Source: Prorocentrum cordatum
Taxonomy: Eukaryota; Sar; Dinophyceae; Prorocentrales; Prorocentraceae
Length of the DNA: 64,000 nucleotides
Direction: 5' to 3'
Assembly: GCA_963575745.1 (NCBI GenBank)
Contig: CAUYUJ010018868.1
Span: 22,501 to 86,500 of the forward strand
Shown: in pieces, positions 52,501 through 60,439 of the stretch
How the letters are laid out: each line of letters begins with the position of its first letter
How positions within the stretch are numbered: position 1 is the stretch's first letter
The notes under the pieces: generated by a model
Database searches by the model: none
What the model was told of the DNA's origin: nothing
What the model saw: the letters and a program-made list of their open reading frames with translations, nothing else
Position numbers and translations under genes: made by a program

Positions 52501-53960
52501 TGGGTGTGGTCTCTTCTGATATGCATGGGATGGTCTCTCCAGTTACCAGTGGGATGGGTGTGGTCTCTTCAGTTACTAATGGGATGGTGGGAGTCTCTTC
52601 AGTTACCAGTGGGATGGGTGCTGTCTCTGCAGTTACTAATGGGATGGGCGCAGTCTTCTCAGATACGAATGGGATGGGCGCTGTCTCTTCAGATATGCAT
52701 GGGATGGTCTCTTCTGCTATGCCCTCTGATAGGGCCTCTTCTTCTCGAGATATTGAAGTTCCCTGTGAGCGGGGGGGGCCTAGGGATCCCCCCAGGCCCC
52801 CCCCGAAACGTCGGAGGGTGGCAGTTCCTGGACCTGGACAACAGACGGTGTATCCTCGTGCGCATCGTGACGCACGCCGGCTTCTGATGTGCTGTACCCC
52901 GAGGTGGGAGGAGAAAAGGACACTTGAGTCAAAATATTTGCGTTCCCAGTGGAAGTGGAAGGAGGCCTCGAAACTGACACGATTAGGCAGTACTAAGGGG
53001 CAGGCGACGGGTGAACATCCTTGGTGTTTCATGTTCCAGACGATATTTCCCTCGTTTGTGAATCTGGAGGATCGGTGGTGGAGGGCGTGCTCTTTCTCTT
53101 ATTCTGACTTCGTTCAGTATTGCAGGCAGTTCCTGGAAGCTTGTACTTTGGGGTCCCTGTTTGACTTGTTTGTTGTCCGTGGAGGAACTGGAGGACGAGG
53201 AGACTACATAAAGGAGAGGGGGGAGGAGATGTTGGCTCGTCCGTTGTCGGCGAAGGAGTCCGAGAAGCTGGCCCAGAGATTGGCCTCGAACAATGAACAG
53301 GAGCCGACTTGGGATCTGAGTGATGATGGGATCGGTCTTGAGCTGACGGGCGATTCGCTTCTTATCTGTAACTGGATCAATGGTCTCTGGAAGGTTGAGG
53401 GAGGAGAAGGAGGAGATGGGGCTTCTTATCGTAGGCGGGTGGCAAATATTATTTCTCTTTTGGAAGAGTTGGAGGAGGAAGGAATACGACCCCCCTCATG
53501 GGGCAACGACTTCATTCGACACATATATCGAGAGAGTAATACAGTAGCTGATGAACTTACCCACTTAGCACGGGAAGGCCAGATATTCAGAGAGCTGTTC
53601 CACCACCATATCTTTCGTCCTGATGTCCAAGACAACTTTCGAGTTATTGGCCTCCGCGGATCCTTCGACGGCGGAGTGTGTGCCCAAGGTGTGGGCGTTG
53701 GTTGGTTTCTGCAGATTGGATATATCCCTCGATTCCATGACCCTTACCCTGACCCTGAGCATAGAGATAAGAGAGCTCGTGTAGTCTCCCTCTTCCCCCA
53801 AGCCTCCTCTCCTTGTCCAATCATATGGGAAGTAGTAGGGCGTTGTGCACAGGCACTCCCCTCCCATAGCAGTATCACTGACGCTGAGCTTTCGGGTCTC
53901 GAGGGCCTCTTGCGGGCCGCAGCCCAGGTGGCCCAAGACCTCCAGCTGAAGAGAGACTAG
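49551..53960 (+). CDS. LINE e4 ORF2 polyprotein: endonuclease, RT, RNase H, about 1469 aa
   Basis: The first 54 codons after the UGA contain no ATG yet hold the endonuclease motifs RFATLNLQRAG and LGVQESQN; the first ATG is at 49713, past the catalytic Glu. Then AMDANVEI, VLDYILV and RLSDHALV. RT: KATGPDGVG (about 50960), motif A SADVKQAFQNT, motif B IRTGGNDSPSLWN, motif C LYADNIFI (about 51693-51716), FEWKIESLEV, MNVLGNSIY. The linker contains a 10-residue tandem repeat (52382-52725) and a basic patch PPPKRRRVAVPG. RNase H: LTGDSLLICNW, NTVADELTHLAR, LRGSFDGGVCAQGVGVGWF, SITDAELSGLEGL. TAG stop at 53958-53960. No lesion seen. Confidence 0.92.
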   Translation, partial: RLRAEPTEVRFATLNLQRAGRKDDKAYSVLARVVYGAHLGWDFLGVQESQNIDVMAQWFVKMGLYYHVSEDRRAMILYRRADSVRGQWASERWCAILAGRILFVSLYLPDASQPEFLEISHCALQSVSLLRKYVCRRYGFCRLVVAMDANVEIQPHLQHEEEVYSGGGLEVVQIQATGTKERERKEKVESLRQEVEDWLVQERMCASNSFGARKPTWFDYRKGSRREVLDYILVPHGSQVSGCSVEFLYVGQQQGAVMRLSDHALVRASLRVASRELARRNLSRRARTLKGWDPLNLSARRSCRQLLDANLFSCQLMCQAESVIYSCASATECTPKRPARAPERSELLRSLDVQVYRRRAERGTLAYRLLRRKRDREARKFKRAKLEWEAERPRKAALKAVKIEGEESVDRERWMEEMMKLKEVCEDEEERLRSIKIVQGLREELQGSPRPQEATLTMVVVLRARARLNPGKATGPDGVGAEVIKALPWRAVRTIKRLFCDILRGIVVPPSSWHQTLTTLLPKSYPICDVSDTRRISVESIFKKWYSTCLSIMLEPYCLQAGTHASLFGFVPKRSCTEIFAGLKAAAQHASQWGKDRRLVLGSADVKQAFQNTKISTVKRAFDVLSIPPWLQYGVLVPMPCEVTSLLFQGLQLPNVGIDTHIRTGGNDSPSLWNLIVVAMWAPLFKLWDEQGIGFHCLDPNSVGEVSASVPVHHLLYADNIFILGSSEEEFRRQVGDMTETLRGWGFEWKIESLEVAFIGFSEKPKHPILVRVQDQMVPFKVVDEMNVLGNSIYCSYREAHQDLRRRIGAARRAFHAHAAYFRSKAVPFSAKCRSYITRVQSILIYGSQGISWDRDSLQSLNVFEGNCLYQMTSPQKPASESWVVWKPARLRIARRMFFEAKCQSAVQRVLYSLWQLGADIASYFGANVDSGYQIPESELSPGMVAGSSVTNGMVEVSSVTNGMGAVSSVTSEMGAVSSDTNGMGVVSSDMHGMVSPVTSGMGVVSSVTNGMVGVSSVTSGMGAVSAVTNGMGAVFSDTNGMGAVSSDMHGMVSSAMPSDRASSSRDIEVPCERGGPRDPPRPPPKRRRVAVPGPGQQTVYPRAHRDARRLLMCCTPRWEEKRTLESKYLRSQWKWKEASKLTRLGSTKGQATGEHPWCFMFQTIFPSFVNLEDRWWRACSFSYSDFVQYCRQFLEACTLGSLFDLFVVRGGTGGRGDYIKERGEEMLARPLSAKESEKLAQRLASNNEQEPTWDLSDDGIGLELTGDSLLICNWINGLWKVEGGEGGDGASYRRRVANIISLLEELEEEGIRPPSWGNDFIRHIYRESNTVADELTHLAREGQIFRELFHHHIFRPDVQDNFRVIGLRGSFDGGVCAQGVGVGWFLQIGYIPRFHDPYPDPEHRDKRARVVSLFPQASSPCPIIWEVVGRCAQALPSHSSITDAELSGLEGLLRAAAQVAQDLQLKRD
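52382..52725 (+). repeat. In-frame 30-bp minisatellite in the e4 linker
   Basis: About eleven units of the type gtctcttcagttaccaatgg gatgggtgcg, encoding SSVTNGMGAV with variants (SDTNGMG, SDMHGMV). It sits at the same domain boundary as the e2 repeats but is unrelated in sequence. Confidence 0.92.
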
Positions 53961-54023
53961 GTAGGCACTTAACGGGCGCTGGGGCGCTCGGTGCCTGGTC
54001 AGCCTCCCCCCCCCAAAAAAAAA

Positions 54024-55579
54024 AAGAAAGGTTGACGGTTTACCGCCGGCGCCCCGTTGGTCGACCCGACTAGAAAAGAAAATGTGACGACTTTGGGTCG
54101 GTTTTAAGAAACCAGATTTTTTGCACCTGTAGTGGGTTGTGCCGCGTCTGCCAGTAAATTTCTCAGGTCCGTAGCTGCAGTGCTAATATTAAAACACTTA
54201 GGGGCGACCGACGTTTGATAAAAACAGAAAAACGTGATTTTTCGAATTTTTCAGGTCTTGCTCCAGATGCTTTCTTCATGTCTACCGAGGAGTGCCGTGT
54301 GAGAAAAGAGCTCTACGAGGGCCCCGGCGGTGACATGGTTGACGGTTTTACCGCCGATTTCCAGTTTATTTTCAGAAAGCAGACTATTACATTAAGCAAA
54401 AAATCAAAAAATCAAGATTTTAAGAAAATCTTCATTATTATTCTACTTTGATTCTGAACTCTTACTGGTGAAAGGAGCTGTACGAGGTTCCCGGCGGTGA
54501 CTAGGTTGACGGCTCACTGCTGGCGCCAGTACCTCGTAGAGCTCTTCGACAGCGATGAGCTGGAGGAATTCTGGCGGTGGAGCGTTGGTCGACCCGACGA
54601 GAAGAGACAATGTGACAACTCTGGGTCGGTTTTCTAAAGATTTGAAAGATATTTGACAATTCTTTTTGAGAAACCAGATTTTTTCCCACCTGTAGTGGGT
54701 TATGCCGCGTCTGCCAGTGAAATTCTCAGGACCGTAGGTGCAGTATTACCATCAAAATACTTGTGGGAACAAATGTTAGATAAAAACAGAAAAACGTGGT
54801 TTTTCGATTTCTTTTGTTTCTCGCTCCAGAAGCTTTTCTCATGTGTTCCGACGATCGCCGTGCAAGAAAAGAGCTCTACGAGTTCCCCAGCGGTAACTTG
54901 GTTGACGGTTCACCGCCGGTTGCCATGCCTCGTAGCTCTTTGGCATCGATGAGGCAGAGGAATTCTGGCGCGGGGTGGAGCCAGTTGGCCGACCCGACCA
55001 GAACGGACAATGCGAGAACTTTCTGGCGGTTTGTTTCTAAGATTTGAAATATTTTTAACCTTTTTTTTGAGCAAGCAGGTTTTTGCGCCAATCATTTGCC
55101 CATAAACATCTCTCTGACAGCAGATGAACTCTCCCGATGTATTTTATCAAGAGTTGATTTCTAGGAACCGAGCCATTAGCATCTTTATTTATGATTCTAC
55201 TTGCACTCTGAGCGCTCTGACCAGTGTAAGGAGCTCTACGAGGTTCCCGGGGTGAGCAGGTTGACGGTTCACCGCCGGCGCCAGTTGGCCGACCCGACCA
55301 GAAGAGACAAAGTGGTGACTTTGAATGGTTTGGCTAATATTTGAAAAGTATTTGACAATTTATTTGAGAAAGCAGATTTTCATGCCGAGCATTGGAATAC
55401 GAAATTCGTTCCCAGAGCAGCTCAGCTCTCTAGAGCCAGTTTTACTATCGGAAAATTATGAGCAACCGACATGAAGTTGACAACCAAAAATCAAAATTCG
55501 ACGTTTTTCTAGAAATGCCCCAATAAGCTGTCTGCTTTAAATCTAAGCATTTTTACGCGTGCAAAGAGCTCTACGAGGT
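54024..55579 (+). repeat. Right half of e4 target and a run of R2 units
   Basis: After the right hairpin half (closing gccccgtt near 54057) come R2 bodies ending in hairpins at about 54365, 54530, 54915 and 55285, and a fifth body ending gagctctacgaggtt at 55579. Stems alternate between the TAA/TTA and TGA/TCA types, with three mixed or decayed. A solo 60-bp module lies at about 54531-54586. Confidence 0.75.
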
Positions 55580-55601
55580 TCCGTAGCCATTTTGGCTCAA
55601 G
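55580..55601 (+). other. Relict dinoflagellate spliced leader
   Basis: Perfect 22-nt SL (starts TCCGTAGCC, ends TTTTGGCTCAAG), inserted after gagctctacgaggt and followed at once by ctctacgaggttcccggcag, the target left arm in front of e5. The acceptor AG therefore lay within or next to agctctacgag. Confidence 0.95.
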
Positions 55602-55746
55602 CTCTACGAGGTTCCCGGCAGTGACCAGGTTGGGCAGAGTTTACCTCCTGCTCGGCCAGGCCTCACCGCTGGGGTCCCCCTCGTCTCGAGCTGCATTGTG
55701 CAGTAAGGAGTCTTTGGTTCCTCATACTGTACACGGTGCTCTCACT

Positions 55747-56952
55747 ATGAGGGACGACGGCGGCGCCGCGTTGGCTGCATCTCTTGTGGAGGCAGCGGTC
55801 CGCGCTGCTGTTCTGGCAGGTGCCCCGCGCAGGACTGTCGCAGCCGCCGCGGCTGCCGTGGCCTCGGTCATGGCGGCGACGCGGTGTGGCGTTGGTCCGG
55901 CGCAGGGCGCCCCTGATCCCGCTGCCGCCGGTTCGGCCGGATCCCGGCGGCAGCGGAGGAGGCTGAAGAAGAAAACTATGATGTGCAGGTCGGGGCAGGA
56001 TGCTTTCCTTGGGGAGCCTGTCGGGCAGGCCGTAAAGGCTCAGGATGTTGATCATGAGATATCTTGTTAGCTCAGGTCCAGTGTTGATCATGGCGCCTCT
56101 GATTCTCATGTTGGGAGCTCTTCATCTAGGCGAGTCCAGTTTGATGATCGGTCTTCAGTGGTTTCTTATGAGATACCCTTTCAAGCGAGGCTGAGTCCCA
56201 TATCGAGGAGGCCGAAGAAGAAAACTATGAGTTGCAGGTCGGGGCATGATGTTGTCCTTGGGGAGCCTGTAGGGCAGACCCTAAAGACTCAGCGTGTTGA
56301 TCATGAGGTAGCGCACGTGGGTTCGCACGTTCCTGTTCCTGCCCAGACGGCAGCTGATGTGAAGATGTCGGAGTTGGAGAAGGATAACGAGGATAACATG
56401 TCTGTTGTTTTTGCTCCTGTTAAGTCGGCAGCTGATGTTAAGATGTCGGAGGTGGAGAAGGAGAACGAGGATGTGGAGATTCGTGGAGGAGGAAACTCAT
56501 CGGACTCAGGGGATACATTTGCGGATCCAGGTGTTCTGCAAGAGGAGTTGCATGATGAGGAGTTGCAGGGTGATGAGTTGCAGAATGAGGAGTTGCGGAA
56601 TGAACAGTTGCATTATTCTCATTCTAAAGATTCTATTACTTCACACCCTGGGAGTTCCACGACTCGGAGTTTATCTAATGCAGTTGTGAGTTCAGCAGTG
56701 ACGGAGGACGAGTGTCAAGCTGCCAGGGACTGGGCCCTTGCTGGTGTCGATGTCAGTGTTCTTTGGCGTGACCTACACCGACTCCCGAGACAGGAGTTTC
56801 AGCGTGGGACTGAGGCTCTCCATGCATACAGGCTGCAATTGGGAATTGAAAGTTCCGAGGAGGATGATTCGCAACAAGGGGGTCCTCAGAGTTCTACTTC
56901 CAGGAGTGCATTGACGCGGAGCGGCAAGAAGCATCGGAAACGGCACAGATGA
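55747..56952 (+). pseudogene. e5 ORF with internal duplication, interrupted by UAG
   Basis: From ATG 55747 (MRDDGGAALAAS) the frame is Ala/Arg-rich, stops at TAG 56068-56070, then stays open in phase to TGA 56950-56952. The segment KKKTMMCRSGQDAFLGEPVG before the stop recurs after it (KKKTMSCRSGHDVVLGEPVG, about 56215), and VKMSELEKDNED recurs as VKMSEVEKENED. A run of EEL/DEL repeats follows, then a C-terminal part (VTEDECQAARDWALAGVDVS) and a basic tail GKKHRKRHR. It resembles none of the e1-e4 ORF1 proteins and I cannot assign a function. The UAG could be a lesion or mark an already dead copy. Confidence 0.65.
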
Positions 56953-57531
56953 TGCACATGTGATTGATCCGGCACGCTTGATTTGTCATTGCGTTGCCTT
57001 TCTTCATGCCTGTGTGTGTTGTCGTGCATGCGCGTGTGTTGAATAAGAGCTTCGCTTGTTCCCTCAAAGTCGGTCATTCGTTGCTTCCTTGATTTGAGTG
57101 CTCATTGACCTTTGAACGTGACTTTCCGTGATTTGTCACATGGTGCCTCAAAGTAGGCCTTTGTCTGTGTGTTCATAATTCAGTTCGCACTTCTTATCTG
57201 CATTCTGACCTTTAATCTCTTGTGCATTCTCAGTGGTGTTGAGACGGTAATCGCTGTATAAACCAGTGGTTTCTGTATGGTCTCTCACTGCTTCTCGTGT
57301 GGTCGCTGTATAAACCAGTGGTTACTGCGTCTCTCTGTTTTTGGTGTTATATTTTCGTGTATGGGCAGTCTTGTGCATATATGTACAGCCTCGCTGTTTG
57401 ATGCGCCTCTGCTTTGATCTTTGCAGCTTCGCTGTCTTCCTATACAGCTTCGCTGTTTAGGTTCTTTGTGTTTAGGCCTGCTCCCATGGGAGCTCGAACC
57501 GGCCTTCGCAAAAGACGCAAAAGACGCAAAA
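56953..57531 (+). other. 3' tail of e5
   Basis: Contains gaataagagcttcgcttgtt, repeated tgtataaaccagtggttnct, three CAGCYTCGCTG hairpins (57387-57452) and a terminal run of cgcaaaaga repeats. Shares its first ~100 bp with 12475-13237. Confidence 0.7.
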
Positions 57532-57735
57532 GACCACGTTGACGGTTCACCGCCGGCGCCAGTCTTTACGGATCAAACCAAATCCCTGATCTGGCCCGCT
57601 CCCATTTTTAGCCCGCAAGCGCTCAGATCCCCGATTTGGCCCGTTCCCACTTAGCTCCTGAACGTCCAGTTCAACGATTTGGCCGGTTCCTCGATTTGGC
57701 CAGTTCCCCGATTTAGGCCCGTTCCCCGATTTGGC
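57532..57735 (+). repeat. Right half of e5 target and a ~19-bp tandem repeat
   Basis: The hairpin closes at AGT 57561-57563. Then about seven copies of a unit like ccgatttggcccgttccc (57590-57735). Confidence 0.8.
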
Positions 57736-58302
57736 TCTTCACCCCCCCAGAGCTCCAGAAGCGCTCGCGAGAGCGTCCGAGGGCTCGCCAGGAAAGCTTT
57801 CCGGTGTGTGTTCTCTTTGCTCTCGGGGTTTTGGACGCTATGGACGCTACCAAGATGGACGCTACCAAGTTGTCTGCGAGTGGTAAGATCTGTTACTGGA
57901 ACGGTGAACTCTGTACCTCGTAGAGCTCTTCGGCATCGATGAGCTAGAGGAATTCGGCGCGGGGTAGCTAGAAGGTCGACCCGACCAGAAAGGACAATGT
58001 GTTAACTTTGGGTCGGTTTTGCAAATATTTGAAAAATATTTGACAATTCATTTTGAGAACGCAGGGTTTTTCGCTAAGCATACGCATATAAGCTTTTTTA
58101 GAACCGTTCAGCTCTCCGGAGGACGTGTTACTATGGGTTCACTTCTGGGAATCGACCTCGTATTGACACCCAAAAATGTAAATTTGACGTTTTTGCAGAA
58201 ATACTCCTAGGAACTTCTGCTTCGATCCTTAGCACTGTTACGCGTGCAGGGAGCTCTACGAGGCTCCCGGCGGTCACCATGTTGACGGTTCACCGCCGGC
58301 GC
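57736..58302 (+). repeat. R4 tail, R2 module and R2 unit
   Basis: R4 end with three stacked gacgctaccaag copies (57832-57870), a stretch shared with 58316 (tgttactggaacggtg), a 60-bp R2 module (57915-57970) and an R2 body ending gagctctacgaggctcccgg. The hairpin ends gcgccatta rather than AGT. Confidence 0.75.
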
Positions 58303-58598
58303 CATTACTGAAGTGGTATGGTCTGTTACTGAAGCGGTGTGGTCTTTTTCTGGAACTACTGAAACGGTGTTTCTGTTACTAAAACGACGCCGACGACGAC
58401 GCCGACGCCGCCGACGACGACGACGACGCTTCCGATGCCGACGCCGACGCCGACGACGACGACGACGACGACAACGACGACGACGGCGACGCCGACGTGG
58501 AAGGCGACGACGACGCCGACATTGACGTCGACGACGACGCCGACGACGACGACGACGCCGCTGACGTCGACGCCGACTCCGATGCCGACGCCGACGCC

Positions 58599-58629
<31 letters not shown>

Positions 58630-58750
58630 GCGACGCCGACGACAACGGCGACGCCGACGAGGAATCCGACGAGGACCCGACGACGACGCCGACGCCGAGG
58701 TTCGGCTTCCCCCGCCGGCGTCGCCAGGAGGCTAGACGAGCAGCGCCGCG
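58303..58750. repeat. Trinucleotide (GAC/GCC) minisatellite
   Basis: Three partial copies of a tactgaancggtgt unit lead into about 310 bp of cgacgacgacgcc-type repeat. It yields poly-Arg, poly-Thr, poly-Asp and poly-Ser frames in the various phases and both strands, none of which I take as coding. Confidence 0.9.
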
Positions 58751-58760
58751 CGCGCCACTT

Positions 58761-59137
58761 GCCATTTTGGGTCAAGTAAGTTTGGCACCGGCGAGGCTCG
58801 CTCATTGCCGAGCTGAGTTTGCTTTGCCACCGCGCCATATTAAATGTCGCCTTTCTACTCGTCATGATGGGCTTGGCCGCGCTCGGGCATCTGCGCCTGG
58901 TGGCGCCGGCGTCTGCGCTGACCGTTTCGCCAGAGCGCCGGATCAGCTCTGACGTGGAACAGGGTTCGGAGAAGCATGGGGGCAGCGCGGAGCGATGGAG
59001 CAATCAATCATCCTACCACGTCATGTCGTTCAACGGCTCGGACTGGTCTATGAGAGGCCATCCTGCGCGCACTGGTAAGCCGAGGACGCCCTGGGTCGTC
59101 TTGGTGCCCTCCTGGGCTGTCTTGGAACTCCCTTCGG
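58761..59137 (+). other. Possible host cDNA fragment with decayed spliced leader
   Basis: 58761-58776 reads gccattttgggtcaag, one base off the last 16 of the dinoflagellate SL. About 90 bp later an ATG (58864) opens MMGLAALGHLRLVAPASA, a plausible secretion signal, then a polar stretch (ERRISSDVEQGSEKHGGSAE). The sequence up to 59137 is unlike any repeat here and is cut off by R1 sequence (gatctcagctcgatcggg). A cactg-gtaagc at 59078-59088 could be an intron donor, which would argue against a processed cDNA. The protein is not one I recognise. Confidence 0.35.
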
Positions 59138-60439
59138 GATCTCAGCTCGATCGGGTACCTTTTACTGCCAAAAAGCACTGCGGCGGGATCGGCCGTGTCG
59201 GGTCATCTTGACACGCAGTGGCGGTTTTCTGTACATAGCTCGAGCTATAGGAGAGCTACTGAGCTGAGACTAACAGAAACTACTTCAGAATGAGGAGGCG
59301 CGTTTGTCTGTTGAATCCAGAGGTCTGAACTCGGTCTGCTGCTCGAGCTAGGTCCGCGAAACTATTCGTATTGTTCGAGTGACCTTGAGAGGTGCTGTCG
59401 GTTTTCTGTGCTTAACTCGGGCTGTAAGGGGGCTACAGGGCTGGTAATCAGAGAAACCGATTCGGAGACATCAGGCGCGTCCGTCTGTCGCATGCAGAGG
59501 TCTGAACTCGGTCTGCTACTTTGCTAGGTCCGCAAAACTATTCGTATCGCTCGAGTCATCTCGACAGAAATTCTCGGTTTTCTGTACTTAACTCGAGCTC
59601 TAGGGGAGCTACAGAGCTGATTCGCACAGAAACCGATGCAGAATAATCTGGTGCGTTCGTCTTTTGCATCTAGAGGTCTGAACTCGGTCAGCTACTCGAG
59701 CTACGCGAAACTATTCGTATCGTTCGAGTCATCTTGAGAGGTGCTGTCGGTTTTCGCACGTAACTCGGGCTGTAGGGGAGCTACAGACCTGATGCGCACA
59801 GAAACTGATTCGGAATCATCATGCGCGTTCGTCTGTTGCATCCAGATGTCTGAACTGGGTTTGCTACTCGGGCTAGGTCCGCAAAACTATTCGTAGTCTT
59901 CGAGTCATCTTGACAGATGTTGTCCATTTTCTGTATTGAACTCGGGCTGTAGGAGAGCTACAGAGCTGGTACGCACAGAAACCGATCCAGAAGCATCAGG
60001 AGCGTTCGTCTGTTGCATTGAGAGGTCTGAACTCGGTCAGCTACCCGAGCTAGGTTCACAAAATTATTCGTATTCGACCAATATTCTTATCGAAATGATG
60101 GTGAAATTCTTCACTGGACTCGAGCGGCCGAAAAGTCAGAAGGAAATCGTGAGGCGTGAAGCCTCTAGACGCTTGGTTTGGGTCTGTTGTGAACGCAGAC
60201 GCCGAACACGGATTCGTACTCTGCTACTTTCTCCCTAGTGGTATTGTCTACACGCTGCAGATGTGGTATAGAACTGTTCAGCACAGCAATGGGATATCAC
60301 TAGACAGATCAATCTGCTATCAGCTCGGGCTGAATAACTATTTGTTCTCTGCTAATTCTTTGGACATAATATATGGTCAGGAAGCTCTACGAGTCCCCCG
60401 GCGGTAAGAAAGGTTGACGGTTTACCGCCGGCGCCCAGT
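59138..60439 (+). repeat. R1 unit lacking its head
   Basis: Begins inside the R1 head (tcagctcgatcgggtacctt). Monomers are spaced 177, 176, 173 and 176 bp by the tctgaac marker (59321 to about 60023). The 3' end is of the ggccgaaaagtcagaaggaa type and the hairpin loop is aagaaaggttg, closing at 60439. Confidence 0.85.

Larger units (their letters stand above)
47924..54023 (+). mobile_element. LINE e4, complete and apparently intact
   Basis: 6.1 kb, flanked by the unusual loop variant aagaaaggttg on both sides (47913-47923 and 54024-54034). Both ORFs are open apart from the shared inter-ORF UGA. The 3' tail is 63 bp with a C-run followed by an A-run, so the exact junction is blurred by a few bases. 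Confidence 0.93.
55633..57531 (+). mobile_element. LINE-like element e5, 1.9 kb, no polymerase
   Basis: Flanked by gaccaggttg (55623-55632) and gaccacgttg (57532-57541; one mismatch). The leader is nearly the same as in e3 (ggcagagtttacctcctgct; gtctcgagctgcattgtgca). It has one ORF region and a ~580-bp 3' tail that matches the truncated LINE at 12475-13237 near its start. No endonuclease or RT, so it probably uses a relative's machinery. Confidence 0.88.

Noticed and set aside
58313-59003. Poly-Arg, poly-Asp, poly-Thr and poly-Ser/Val frames
   Set aside because: All come from the GAC/GCC trinucleotide repeat; frames on both strands are equally open.
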